Shown: in pieces, positions 55,573 to 64,000 of the stretch | How the letters are laid out: each line of letters opens with the position of its first letter | Position numbering within the stretch: position 1 is the first letter of the stretch | Assembly (NCBI RefSeq): GCF_019929225.1 | Contig: NZ_JAHZPA010000001.1 | Span: forward strand, 266,805-330,804 | Reading direction: 5' to 3' | DNA from: Streptococcus sanguinis | Lineage (GTDB): Bacteria; Bacillota; Bacilli; Lactobacillales; Streptococcaceae | DNA: 64,000 nt | Made by a program: the position numbers and the translations under genes | Notes under the pieces: model-generated | Database searches by the model: none | What the model was told of the DNA's origin: nothing | What the model saw: the letters and a program-made list of their open reading frames with translations, nothing else

Positions 55573-57366
55573 ATGAAAACATCATTTTTGAAGAGCACTG
55601 TGGCGCTGCTGACTTGCGGCTTGCTCGCTTTTGGAGTAGCGCAAGTTCGAGCCGATGAGCAAAAATTGCCGTCGGGGACATCTTACGACCAAATCGGACA
55701 GAAGATTGAGGATTATTATCAGAAAAACGAGAAAACCAGCGCAGGACTGGCAACATCTATTTTTGACAAGGACGGTCAAACCATTTACCAAAATAATTTT
55801 GGCTATGTAGACAAGGAAAAAAAGTGGGCGGTGGATGACAACTCAGTTTTCGAGTGGGGCTCTGTAACGAAATTAACCGTCTGGGTCAGCGTCATGCAGC
55901 TCTGGGAAGAGGGGAAAATTGACCTAAAAACCGACATCAAAGAGTATCTGCCCAAGGATTTTCTCAAAAGCAAGCTCAAATTTGACAAACCCATTACCAT
56001 GCTTGACCTCATGAACCACCAAGCAGGCTTCGCAGATGTTGACTTGGCCAAAAATGAAGACAAAGACCTAGCCCATACGCTACAAAAGGCGCCGATTATT
56101 CAAGCCTATGAGCCGGGGACAATAACTGCTTATTCCAATTTTGGAACGGTGCTTGCTGGCTACATCGTCGAGCGGATTAGCGGACAATCTTACGCTGACT
56201 ATGTGCACGAGCATATTTTTCAGCCCTTAGGTATGAAGCACACCGCTATTTTGCCCGATTTTTCGGATAATGACTATGTGGTCGAAAAACGCAAGGAAAT
56301 CAAGGGCTACACCTCAGACGGTCAGCTGATTGGCGAGGCAAACAAGCCTAATCCTTACTATCCGAGCGGGCGAGCAACAGGAACTTTGAAAGACTTTAAG
56401 ACCTTTGCCCAAGCACTCCTGCAAAAGAAGACACTTTTTAGGCGCGCGGAAACTTGGGACACCCTTTATACGGCGACTTCGACTTTTCCTGATAGCAAAC
56501 TCCCAATCAATGCTCACGGATTTTGGAGTGACCTTTATCAAGACCGCGTTATCCTCGGTCACGGTGGTAATACGGCTGGCTTTTCATCCATATTAACTTT
56601 GGATTTCAAATCAGGTATCGCTACCGTCATTTTAACCAATCAACAATACGAAAGTAACTATCTTAAAAAAATTCCTGAGCTGATTTATGGAAACAAGGCA
56701 ACTACTTCAGAGAAGATAAAAGCAGAGTTTAAACCGGGCGTTTATCGCTCAAGTCGCGTTTTCACCAATGCCTTATCAATCACGCGCATTGCTCCGCCAA
56801 TAACTAACTATCTTGAGAAAAATAGTAAATTTGTCACTCAAAAATACTGGGAATTGGAGAAAAACGGCAAGCAAGAACGGCTGAAATTGCCTATCGCAGA
56901 CTACCTTAAACTTTCCACATGGGATGTAGTCAAGGATTACGGCAGTCTCGTCTTGTGGTGCCTCGCTGCTTTCTATGCCCTCCTCATCCCTGTATCTGCT
57001 TTACTGGTCAAACTCTATCGGCTTCTTTTCAAGCGGAAAAATCACAAACTTACACCGATTGCTTGGTCGCTCTGGCAATACCTGACTTGCGGGTTCATTC
57101 TATCTACCATGCTCCTGCTTTACTTCTTTATCCAAAGCGTCCTGAGTCTACATTCCTCACCAAACAGCCGTGTTTGGCTTTCTATGGGCTTTGCAGCTGT
57201 GGGAGTTAGCCTCCTGGTTAGCCTTATTGCCTCATTCTTCCTGCGCTCAAAATTCCAAGTGAGCAAGGGTCGAAAAATCTTGACCTACTTGACCAGCAGT
57301 GCTTCACTTATCGTCGTTCTCAATCTCCTCTACTGGAGCCTATATCAGTGGTGGACGCTCTACTAA
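55573..57366 (+). CDS. Membrane-anchored serine hydrolase, paralog 3
   Basis: A 597-residue third paralog with signal peptide (AQVRAD), SVTK at the SxxK position, YSN near 186, GHGG near 334 and C-terminal membrane helices. Its signal peptide is closer to paralog 1 while its catalytic domain is closer to paralog 2, a mosaic suggesting recombination within the array. The ATG sits in the same AGAAAGGTAAGTATC ribosome-binding context as paralog 2. Confidence 0.85.
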   Translation: MKTSFLKSTVALLTCGLLAFGVAQVRADEQKLPSGTSYDQIGQKIEDYYQKNEKTSAGLATSIFDKDGQTIYQNNFGYVDKEKKWAVDDNSVFEWGSVTKLTVWVSVMQLWEEGKIDLKTDIKEYLPKDFLKSKLKFDKPITMLDLMNHQAGFADVDLAKNEDKDLAHTLQKAPIIQAYEPGTITAYSNFGTVLAGYIVERISGQSYADYVHEHIFQPLGMKHTAILPDFSDNDYVVEKRKEIKGYTSDGQLIGEANKPNPYYPSGRATGTLKDFKTFAQALLQKKTLFRRAETWDTLYTATSTFPDSKLPINAHGFWSDLYQDRVILGHGGNTAGFSSILTLDFKSGIATVILTNQQYESNYLKKIPELIYGNKATTSEKIKAEFKPGVYRSSRVFTNALSITRIAPPITNYLEKNSKFVTQKYWELEKNGKQERLKLPIADYLKLSTWDVVKDYGSLVLWCLAAFYALLIPVSALLVKLYRLLFKRKNHKLTPIAWSLWQYLTCGFILSTMLLLYFFIQSVLSLHSSPNSRVWLSMGFAAVGVSLLVSLIASFFLRSKFQVSKGRKILTYLTSSASLIVVLNLLYWSLYQWWTLY

Positions 57367-57380
57367 AAGAAAGGAAAGTT

Positions 57381-58232
57381 ATGACCCATTCTCAAAAAAT
57401 CGAAACAATGATTCAAAACGGCTCCGACCAACTCTACACCGTTTGCTATCCCAATCCTGACAAGGAAACGATTATCCTGCTGCACGGTGGACCGGGAACG
57501 CCTGATGACTTCAAGCTCTTTATCCCTAAGCTCGAAAAAGATTATCAACTGATTGTCTTTCACCAGCGGGGAACGAGGAAATCGCCCTGTCCGAGTGGCG
57601 ACTACAGCATGGAGGCCTACATTGCAGACATCAACACAATCGCCGACCACTTCAATGTAGATAAATTTCACCTTTTGGGGCATTCCTGGGGTGGATTGTA
57701 CGCGCAAATCTACGCCAGCAAAATCCCTGAGCGGGTTCTCAGTCTCTTTCTTTCCTCGCCGGGGACAGGCACGGGCTCTCAGTGGCAGCAAATGGAAAAG
57801 GAAATGCTGAATTACAATAAAAATCACTGCACTTTTCTTGAGTGGACGAAAATGGGAATTTATTCTCTGCTCGGCAATCTTGGTAGTTCCAAGGCTTCGC
57901 AAGCTCTCTATCGTCAGGTTACTCGCAACTACAATGCCGACTATCCAGCCTTTCGTGATGTGAAACTAGACATGAGCAATGTTTCAGTCCAAGCAGGCAA
58001 TCAGACAAGAAAGGAAATTATGGCCTATCCTCTCTTGCCCCGACTAGAAGATCCTGCTTTTCCTATTACCGTGACTTTCGGTGACAATGATATTTTTGGT
58101 GCTAGCATGCACTTTGTCATCAGCCGCTATCCCAGCGCTCAGGTGTTCACCATTAAAAACAGCGGCCACTTCCCATTTCTCCACAATCCAGAAGACTACT
58201 TTGCTATCTTGCACCAGCATTTTCAACCTTAG
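57381..58232 (+). CDS. Alpha/beta hydrolase (proline iminopeptidase-like)
   Basis: A 283-residue cytoplasmic hydrolase. HGGPG at residues 35-39 is the oxyanion region, GHSWGG holds the nucleophile Ser 102, FGDNDIFG (near 233) gives the acid and NSGHFPF (near 259) the His. This set is typical of prolyl aminopeptidases and related hydrolases. A frame start at 57348 overlaps paralog 3; GAAAGGAAAG places the true start at the ATG 57381, 14 bases after that gene. It ends the four-gene operon, so a link to peptides released by the serine hydrolases is plausible but unproven. Confidence 0.83.
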   Translation: MTHSQKIETMIQNGSDQLYTVCYPNPDKETIILLHGGPGTPDDFKLFIPKLEKDYQLIVFHQRGTRKSPCPSGDYSMEAYIADINTIADHFNVDKFHLLGHSWGGLYAQIYASKIPERVLSLFLSSPGTGTGSQWQQMEKEMLNYNKNHCTFLEWTKMGIYSLLGNLGSSKASQALYRQVTRNYNADYPAFRDVKLDMSNVSVQAGNQTRKEIMAYPLLPRLEDPAFPITVTFGDNDIFGASMHFVISRYPSAQVFTIKNSGHFPFLHNPEDYFAILHQHFQP

Positions 58233-58236
58233 CATG

Positions 58237-58269
58237 AACCTCTAAAGTTTTCCAACTTTAGAGGTTTTC
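58237..58269 (+). terminator. Terminator after the hydrolase operon
   Basis: AACCTCTAAAGTT-TTCC-AACTTTAGAGGTTTT. Confidence 0.93.
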
Positions 58270-58298
58270 ACTTATCTGCAACTTATCCCTTTTTTTCG

Positions 58299-59731
58299 GG
58301 CTCTTTGTCAACTGTAGTGGGTTGATGAAAAGTTATAATCTGGAGAGGACTGATTTAGTCCTCTCCTTTTTGATATTCAAAGCGATGAGGATTCTAGTTT
58401 TAAAGTTTTCAAAGTTCCGAAATCCGAAAGCATTTCGCTTGATGACTTTGATGAGGTTGTTAGTAGCTTCTAGTTTTGCATTTGAGTAGGGCAGTTCCAG
58501 TGCGTTCAGGATCTTGTCCTTATCTTTCAAAAAGGTCTTAAAAACAGTTTGAAAAATAGAATTTACACAAGAAATGGTATCTTCAATGAGTCCAAAGAAA
58601 TGGTCAGCCTGTTGCTCTTGAAAATGAAACAGTAAGAGTTGGTAGAGTTCATAGTGTTCTCGGAGTGCTTGAGAGTAAGAGAGAAGCTTTTCCAGAATCT
58701 CTTTGTTGGTCAAATGCAACCGAAAAGTTGGACGATAAAAGCGTTTATGACTTAGTTTTCGACTATCTTGTTGGAGCAGTTTTCAGTAGCGTTTCAGTGC
58801 CTTATATTCGTGTGATTTTCGATCAAATTGATTCATGATTTGAACACGAACACGACTCATAGCACGGCTGAGATGTTGTACAATGTGAAAACGATCCAGA
58901 ACGATTTTAGCGTTTGGGAATAGTTTTCTGGCAATATCGTAGTAGGGACTAAACATGTCCATTGTAATGACTTTTACTCGACTTCTCACCTGTTGGGAAT
59001 AACGAAGGAAGTGATTGCGAATCGTTGCTTGAGTCCGCCCATCTAAGATAGCTACGATTTTTCTGGAATCAAAGTCCTGTGCAATGAAGCTCATCTCTAT
59101 CTGCCGATTGAAACAGTCCCTTCCCTGACTGTTTCCACATCCCAGCTCATGTATTCTGGAAGGCAGTTAAGGTCAGTCTTGAACTTGAATTCTTTCAACT
59201 TACGAATGACGGTGGAAGTAGATACAGATAAACTTTCGGCGATAGCTATCAGAGGGACTTTCTCGATTAATTTTTGGGCAATTTTCTACTTGACGATGGT
59301 TGCAATTTGGTGATTCTTCTTGACTAAGGAAGTCTCTGCGACCGCCATTTTCCTACAGATTTTACAGTGGAAACGGCGCTTTCTCAATCGAACGAGAGTC
59401 TTGTAACCTGCACACTCTAAATAGGGAATTTTTACTTCTTTCTGGAAGTCATATTTAGCCATTTGTCCTTGGCAGTGAGTGCATTTAGGAGCGGGATAAT
59501 CTAGCTTAGCGATGATTTCTTTATGTGTACCAGCATCTAGAACATCCAAGATAGTGATATTCTGGTCTTTTATTCCCAATAAGTTTGTGAGAAAATTGAA
59601 CTGTTCCATAAGAGTCTTTTTAATGATAGTTTCATCGCTTTTCGTTATAGGACTTATGGGACTTTTTTTCTACAACAAATAGGCTCCATCATTCCTACAG
59701 CGGTTTTACCCACTACAGAAATTATAGAGCC
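58299..59731 (-). mobile_element. ISL3-family (IS1167-like) insertion sequence, decayed
   Basis: A 1433-bp element, the IS1167 size. Ends are imperfect inverted repeats: GGCTCTTTGTCAACTGTAGT at the left and, read from the other strand, GGCTCTATAATTTCTGTAGT at the right. No 8-bp target duplication is evident in the flanks, so the insertion is old or one flank was rearranged. A terminator-like hairpin (58342-58371) lies at the left end. Confidence 0.88.
58333..59609 (-). pseudogene. ISL3-family transposase, broken by stop and frameshifts
   Basis: The frame from 59609 begins MEQFNFLTNLLGIKDQNITI and has the ISL3 zinc-finger pair (CTHCQG, CKICRK). It meets an in-frame TAG at 59286-59288, after which the same frame goes on with KIAQKLIEKVPLIAIAESLS. 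A frameshift near 59100-59130 moves to MSFIAQDFDSRKIVAILDGR, with DMFSPY and DRFHIVQHLSRAM as parts of the DDE core, and another break near 58720-58780 leads to the C-terminal YSNAKLEATNNLIKVIKRNA. No active enzyme can be made. Confidence 0.88.
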
Positions 59732-59733
59732 TG

Positions 59734-59766
59734 AAAAGCCTTAAGTCCATTGGACTTAAGGCTTTT
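59734..59766 (-). terminator. Terminator of the LtaS-like gene
   Basis: AAAAGCCTTAAGTCC pairs with GGACTTAAGGCTTTT across a 3-nt loop; it lies immediately beside the IS right end. Confidence 0.93.
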
Positions 59767-59771
59767 GCTAT

Positions 59772-61967
59772 CTATGGATTGGCTGTGGAACTAGAGCTGG
59801 AAGAGCTCGAGTCTTCCTGACTGCTGTCTTCGTCGCTACTGCTAGTTTGGAACTGCTCTGGATGCAGTGCACGATAGCTTGGCGAATTAAAGAGGTCCAC
59901 AGTGGAGACATTGCCTCGCTTAGAGTAAAGACTGGTTGATTGGTCGCCTTTTTCCTTTTCAATAGCCAACAAGGCCTTCATTGAATTAAGATAAGAGTAA
60001 TCTTTAGGGTTGACCTTGCCTAAGTCATTCCCCTTGTAGAAACGAATCAAGTCGCCGGTCTGAATAGCGTCACTCATCTTCAGCTGAGTATTGGCAGCAT
60101 TGCGAATCTCATCCAGCTCCTTCTTGATGGTTTCGTCAGGATTAGTAATTTCCTCACCGGTCTGGGTGTAGTAGGTCCGTCCATTGAAGCTAGTGTATTT
60201 TGGAGTGACAAAGTTATTGCTGGAGCGGAAGGCTGTGATTTGCTGATGCTGAGATGACAGCAGGTCTTGTCCAACTTGAAGGTAGTTCTTAGAGTCAATG
60301 CCCAGTAAATGCTCCAATGTTGGCAGCATATCTACTTGACCACCGTATGTATCAATGATCTTTCCTTTGTCCATGCCAGGCACCACTACCATGTATGGCA
60401 CGCGCTGCATCATGGCATTGTCGTAGTTGGACCAAGTCTCAGAAGTCTTGCCTACAAGAGGGGCCAAGTTAGGATTGCGGGTTTGGGAAATTCCAAAATG
60501 GTCTCCGTAGAGAACGATAATAGAGTTGTCATAGAGGCCGGATTCTTTGAGATAGTCAAACAAGGCTTTGACAGAAGAATCTAGATAGTTAGCAGTAGCA
60601 AAGTAACCGTTGATGGTTTCATCCTTGGTCTTAGCCAGCGGGAAGCCAATTTCGTCACCAATCAAGCTAGTCGTGTAAGGATAGTGGTTGGAAACCGTGA
60701 TATACTTAGCATAGAAAGGCTGCTGCAGGTGTTCCAGATATTTGATGGAATCTTTCAACATAATCTTGTCGTTCAAACCATACTGGAAGGAGTTGGTATC
60801 GTCCTGCTTGGTAAAGTATGACGCATCGAAGAAATAGTTATAACCCCATTGCTTGTAAGCTGTATTACGGTTCCAGAAGCTTCCAGTGTTTCCGTGGAAA
60901 ACAGCGGAAGTGTAGCCGCCGTTTTTGGAAAGAATAAAAGGTGCAGCTTGCTGGGTATTAGTACCACCGTAGTTAACCATAAAGGATCCTTGGTTGAGAC
61001 CGAAGAGTCCAGTTTCAATCATGGTTTCAGCATCAGAAGTCTTACCAGCCTTGACCTGGTTGAAGACATTAGAGAAAGCCAGAGTCGAATTGGAGTGGTA
61101 GAGGGAATTGAGGAAAGGTGTCACCTCGTACTCTTTTCCATCTGCCTGCAGCTTATAGTCAATCAGGAACTGCTGGAAGCTTTCCAGATGGACATAGATA
61201 ACATTGCGGCCTTTGGCAATCCCGTAATATTCTGGATTTGGTTCCGCATAATGGGATTGGATATATTCTGTTACTGGTTCCAAGTCTTTTTCAGAAGCTT
61301 TGGAGCGCTCACGATTGGCGGTATATGTCTGGTTAGCACTGTAACCTAGAAAGGCTGGCAAGCCCAGAGCCCGAACGACATAATAGTTGGAAAATCCACG
61401 TGACAAGAGCTCAGGCCGGTCAATTTCAGCCAAGAATAAGTTGGCAGAGAACAGCATGGCAGACAGGGAGGTCACAGCAAAGCTGGCGCGTTTATTGAAA
61501 GGCCGGTCATCCATTCGGATGTATTTCTTAAAGAATAAGAAGGCCAAAATCGGAAAATCAATCAGATAAAGAATATCCCAAGGGCGGAAGAGCTCCAGTG
61601 CTGCTTCCCCAAGTCCAGCTGAAACGCTGCTAGAAGCCAGCATAGTATTGACTGTAACAAAGTCACTGAACTCGCGGTAGTAAATGGAGTTAGATACCAG
61701 CCAAGCAAAGAGGAGCAGATAGATTCCGAAGGCTAGGCTGTAGAATAATTTGGTTCGTTTTACATAAAGTGCTAGTCCTAGCAGCAAGAGGCTGATAGGG
61801 AAAGGGTTGATAATAGCTAAAAATACTTGATAGGCACCTTGAATATCGAGGTTGAAATCAATCGTGTAGGCCCACATGGTTTTTATCCAATAGAGGACCA
61901 ATAAAATCAAGACAAAACCTAGTCTCGTACTCATGAAATTGAGTAAATTCTTGGTTATTTTTTTCAC
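59772..61967 (-). CDS. Lipoteichoic acid synthase family protein
   Basis: A 731-residue membrane enzyme. Five hydrophobic segments (residues ~15-190) anchor an extracellular sulfatase-type domain. VHLESFQQFLI gives the metal Glu near 265, GKTSDAETM the nucleophile Thr 310 (Thr 300 in S. aureus LtaS), and VLYGDHFGIS the late Asp/His near 490. It polymerises glycerol phosphate from phosphatidylglycerol to make or prime lipoteichoic acid. The C-terminus ends in an Asp/Ser run (SSSDEDSSQEDSSSS). It is monocistronic. Confidence 0.92.
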   Translation of the reverse strand: MKKITKNLLNFMSTRLGFVLILLVLYWIKTMWAYTIDFNLDIQGAYQVFLAIINPFPISLLLLGLALYVKRTKLFYSLAFGIYLLLFAWLVSNSIYYREFSDFVTVNTMLASSSVSAGLGEAALELFRPWDILYLIDFPILAFLFFKKYIRMDDRPFNKRASFAVTSLSAMLFSANLFLAEIDRPELLSRGFSNYYVVRALGLPAFLGYSANQTYTANRERSKASEKDLEPVTEYIQSHYAEPNPEYYGIAKGRNVIYVHLESFQQFLIDYKLQADGKEYEVTPFLNSLYHSNSTLAFSNVFNQVKAGKTSDAETMIETGLFGLNQGSFMVNYGGTNTQQAAPFILSKNGGYTSAVFHGNTGSFWNRNTAYKQWGYNYFFDASYFTKQDDTNSFQYGLNDKIMLKDSIKYLEHLQQPFYAKYITVSNHYPYTTSLIGDEIGFPLAKTKDETINGYFATANYLDSSVKALFDYLKESGLYDNSIIVLYGDHFGISQTRNPNLAPLVGKTSETWSNYDNAMMQRVPYMVVVPGMDKGKIIDTYGGQVDMLPTLEHLLGIDSKNYLQVGQDLLSSQHQQITAFRSSNNFVTPKYTSFNGRTYYTQTGEEITNPDETIKKELDEIRNAANTQLKMSDAIQTGDLIRFYKGNDLGKVNPKDYSYLNSMKALLAIEKEKGDQSTSLYSKRGNVSTVDLFNSPSYRALHPEQFQTSSSDEDSSQEDSSSSSSSSTANP

Positions 61968-62012
61968 AAAAAGTTACTTCCTTGTCTTATTTCCTAAAAA
62001 TTTTCTCCTCTA

Positions 62013-62021
62013 AGTATAACA
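62013..62021 (-). promoter_or_regulatory. Extended -10 promoter for the LtaS-like gene
   Basis: On the minus strand TGTTATACT, TATACT at 62018-62013, about 45 bases before the start codon. The remaining divergent spacer (62022-62180) shows no other site. Confidence 0.5.
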
Positions 62022-62181
62022 TAATTTCTCCAGTTAAGGAAAATTTGAGCCGCATTTGAGATATTTTAAATCGGCGAAATTGTAATATTCCTATAAAAGC
62101 CTTATCCTCTCTATGGAGAGGTTTATAGTCGTTTTGCACTTATTTGTGAAATCTTTTATTAACTCAAATGTAAAATATGTT

Positions 62182-62210
62182 TTGAGAATTTTCACAATCT
62201 TTGGTATAAT
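62182..62210 (+). promoter_or_regulatory. Promoter abutting the methyltransferase start
   Basis: TTGAGA (62182-62187), 17-bp spacer, TGG-extended TATAAT (62205-62210). The ATG is at 62218, so transcription should begin at or next to the start codon. Confidence 0.8.
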
Positions 62211-62217
62211 ATAATTT

Positions 62218-63381
62218 ATGAATAAACTTACTGTTAGTCAAGAGGCAGAAGAAAAACTGAGAAAGGGCATTCTTTTATTAGATAAAAAGGATTTTGGCGC
62301 TCTTTCGCTTCAGAATCAATGTGTGGAGCTGCAAAACCGTCAGGGCAAGTTCTTAGGCACAGCTTATCTCTCTCCGCAGAATAAGGGAGTAGGCTGGCTG
62401 ATTTCCCGGAAGAAGGTAGAGCTGAACTCGGATTTTTTTCAAGACCTCTTTGAGCAGGCTAAGAGCAGACGTTCTACTTATTTCCATTCGGCTGACACGA
62501 CAGCCTTTCGACTCTTTAATCAAGAGGGGGATGGCTTCGGTGGCTTCACGGTGGATTTCTACAATGACTTTGCGCTTTTTTCTTGGTACAATGGCTTTGT
62601 CTTTGCTATCAAAGAGCAGATTCTGACAGCCTTCGTTAAGGTTTTCCCAGAGATTCAGGGAGCTTATGAAAAGATTCGTTTCAAGGGTTTGAACTACGAA
62701 TCGGCTCATCTCTATGGAGAGGAAGCACCGGAAACCTTCACAGTCTTAGAGAATGGTGTTCGCTATCAGGTTTTTCTGAATGACGGTCTTATGACCGGTA
62801 TCTTTCTGGATCAGCACGATGTGCGTGCTAGTCTGGTAGATGGCCTGGCTGCTGGTAAAAGTTTACTCAATATGTTTTCCTATACAGCTGCTTTTTCAGT
62901 AGCTGCAGCCATGGGCGGTGCCAGTCAGACAGTATCAGTTGATTTGGCCAAGCGAAGCCGTGAGCTGTCTGAAGCTCATTTTATGGCCAATGGTCTGACA
63001 CTGGATCAGCATCGCTTTCAGGTGATGGATGTCTTTGATTATTTCAAATATGCTAAGCGCCACGATCTAAGCTTTGATGTCATTGTGATAGATCCGCCCA
63101 GCTTTGCTAGAAATAAAAAGCGAACATTCTCAGTTGCTAAAGATTATCATTGTTTGGTTGCACAAGCTTTGGAAATCCTGAATCCTCAGGGAATCATGAT
63201 TTTAAGTACCAATGCAGCCAATCTTTCCAAAAGTAAGTTTAAACAAGAAATTGAAAAAGGTCTTGCCGGCAGAAAGCACCGCTATCTTGCGGAGTATGGC
63301 TTGCCAGCAGACTTTGTCTATAATAAAAAAGACGGGAGCAGTAATTACCTCAAGGTATTTACAATAAAGGTGGACCAATGA
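62218..63381 (+). CDS. RlmI-like 23S rRNA methyltransferase
   Basis: A 387-residue SAM-dependent methyltransferase. An N-terminal PUA-like region (1-75) and an EEHD-like middle domain (~80-180, [20 protein letters not shown] region) precede a Rossmann domain with [20 protein letters not shown] near 216 and [14 protein letters not shown] near 290. Family members make m5C or a related mark on 23S rRNA, as RlmI does in E. coli. There is no Shine-Dalgarno sequence, and the -10 box ends 8 bases before the ATG, so the mRNA is probably leaderless. The stop overlaps the aroD start. Confidence 0.87.
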   Translation: MNKLTVSQEAEEKLRKGILLLDKKDFGALSLQNQCVELQNRQGKFLGTAYLSPQNKGVGWLISRKKVELNSDFFQDLFEQAKSRRSTYFHSADTTAFRLFNQEGDGFGGFTVDFYNDFALFSWYNGFVFAIKEQILTAFVKVFPEIQGAYEKIRFKGLNYESAHLYGEEAPETFTVLENGVRYQVFLNDGLMTGIFLDQHDVRASLVDGLAAGKSLLNMFSYTAAFSVAAAMGGASQTVSVDLAKRSRELSEAHFMANGLTLDQHRFQVMDVFDYFKYAKRHDLSFDVIVIDPPSFARNKKRTFSVAKDYHCLVAQALEILNPQGIMILSTNAANLSKSKFKQEIEKGLAGRKHRYLAEYGLPADFVYNKKDGSSNYLKVFTIKVDQ

Positions 63382-64000
63382 AATTAGTCGTTTCTGTAAT
63401 GCCCAAGAGTTTAGAAGAAGCTCAAGAAATTGACGTATCACGCTATGAAGATGCAGATATTATTGAGTGGCGGGCAGATTTTCTGGCCAAGGATGACATT
63501 TTAAATGTTGCGCCAGCTATTTTTGAAAAATTTGCCGGACGTGAATTAATTTTCACCTTGCGGACCCGTCAGGAAGGCGGAGAAATCGAACTATCCGATG
63601 ATGAATACGTAGCTCTCATCAAGGAAGTAGCCAGTTTTTACCAGCCGGATTATATCGACTTTGAATATTTCTCTCACAAGGGAAAATTTGAAGAAATGCT
63701 TGATTTTCCTAATCTGGTGTTGAGCTACCATAACTTCGAGGAAACGCCTGAAAATATGATGGAAATCCTGTCTGAGCTGACTTCTCTGACTCCTAAGGTG
63801 GTCAAGGTTTCTGTCATGGCTCACAATGAGCAGGATGTGCTGGACTTGATGAACTATACTCGCGGTTTCAAGACTTTGAATCCTGAGCAGGATTTTGTCA
63901 CTATTTCCATGGGAAAAGTCGGCAAAATTTCACGCATTGCGGCTGACTTGACTGGCTCCAGCTGGTCATTTGCCAGTCAGGAGATAGCGTCAGCACCTGG
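63378..64000 (+). CDS. aroD: 3-dehydroquinate dehydratase, type I (3' cut by window)
   Basis: The frame is open to the window end, giving about 207 of ~225 residues. The enzyme is the third shikimate-pathway step and forms a Schiff base. [15 protein letters not shown] is the streptococcal start; DIIEWRADF near 30, LRTRQEGGE near 63 and [10 protein letters not shown] near 117 (catalytic His) are visible, and VVKVSVMA near 143 contains the Schiff-base lysine. GGTGG lies before the ATG, which overlaps the preceding stop by four bases. Confidence 0.94.
   Translation, partial: MKLVVSVMPKSLEEAQEIDVSRYEDADIIEWRADFLAKDDILNVAPAIFEKFAGRELIFTLRTRQEGGEIELSDDEYVALIKEVASFYQPDYIDFEYFSHKGKFEEMLDFPNLVLSYHNFEETPENMMEILSELTSLTPKVVKVSVMAHNEQDVLDLMNYTRGFKTLNPEQDFVTISMGKVGKISRIAADLTGSSWSFASQEIASAP

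Overview
The window is a Streptococcus chromosome segment. The closest fit is the sanguinis/gordonii/cristatus group of oral streptococci. This rests on a streptococcal rhamnose-polysaccharide (rgp) cluster, a preQ1-II riboswitch before queT, an S_MK-type SAM riboswitch before metK, streptococcal-length MetAP, LigA and PulA, and moderate GC with strong A/T-rich promoters. Both ends are cut: the left end holds the last 144 codons of ppc and the right end the first ~207 codons of aroD. No rRNA, tRNA or CRISPR array was seen.

Layout. 1-1950: ppc end and tuf. 2200-11960: side-chain half of a cell-wall polysaccharide locus (Wzx-type flippase, GT8, GacI/GacJ-like pair, GT2, a 993-residue fused glycosyltransferase, DUF2142 membrane protein, GT4). 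12030-20384: backbone half (rgpA, rgpB, rgpC, rgpD, rgpF and a GacH-like glycerol-phosphate transferase), with its own promoter. The enzymes imply a rhamnan made on a lipid carrier in the cytoplasm, exported by RgpCD, and decorated outside the membrane through undecaprenyl-phosphate sugars and glycerol phosphate. 20450-34600: mostly housekeeping (ferredoxin, LysM protein, cmk, infC-rpmI-rplT with a long leader and an AUA start, dCMP deaminase, metK, murA, YtoI-like regulator, map, YihY, MarR regulator, GtrA). 34640-35282: preQ1-II riboswitch and queT.

35330-46330 is the accessory region. It is a type VII-secretion-style polymorphic toxin island. A promoter is followed by a small membrane protein, YwqH-like and WXG100-like helical partners, two further partner proteins, a 756-residue toxin with a C-terminal HNH-like nuclease tip and its immunity protein. 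After a DUF6261 gene with a structured leader comes a headless second toxin cassette. It shares about 1.39 kb with the first toxin but ends in a different (AHH-like) nuclease tip and is followed by a DUF4274 immunity gene, an Imm47-like gene with an apparent frameshift, and a truncated duplicate of the first immunity gene beside an IS200-type element. No core T7SS gene (essC, esaA, essB) is in the window. The arrangement looks like a toxin-tip switching locus.

46400-51640: ligA, a lipid kinase and pulA. 51660-58270: a 182-bp internally deleted IS relic, a direct-repeat promoter of LytTR type, three tandem paralogous membrane-anchored serine hydrolases and an alpha/beta hydrolase. 58299-59731: a decayed ISL3/IS1167-like element, parent of the relic. 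59734-64000: an LtaS-family protein on the minus strand, an RlmI-like methyltransferase that appears leaderless, and aroD.
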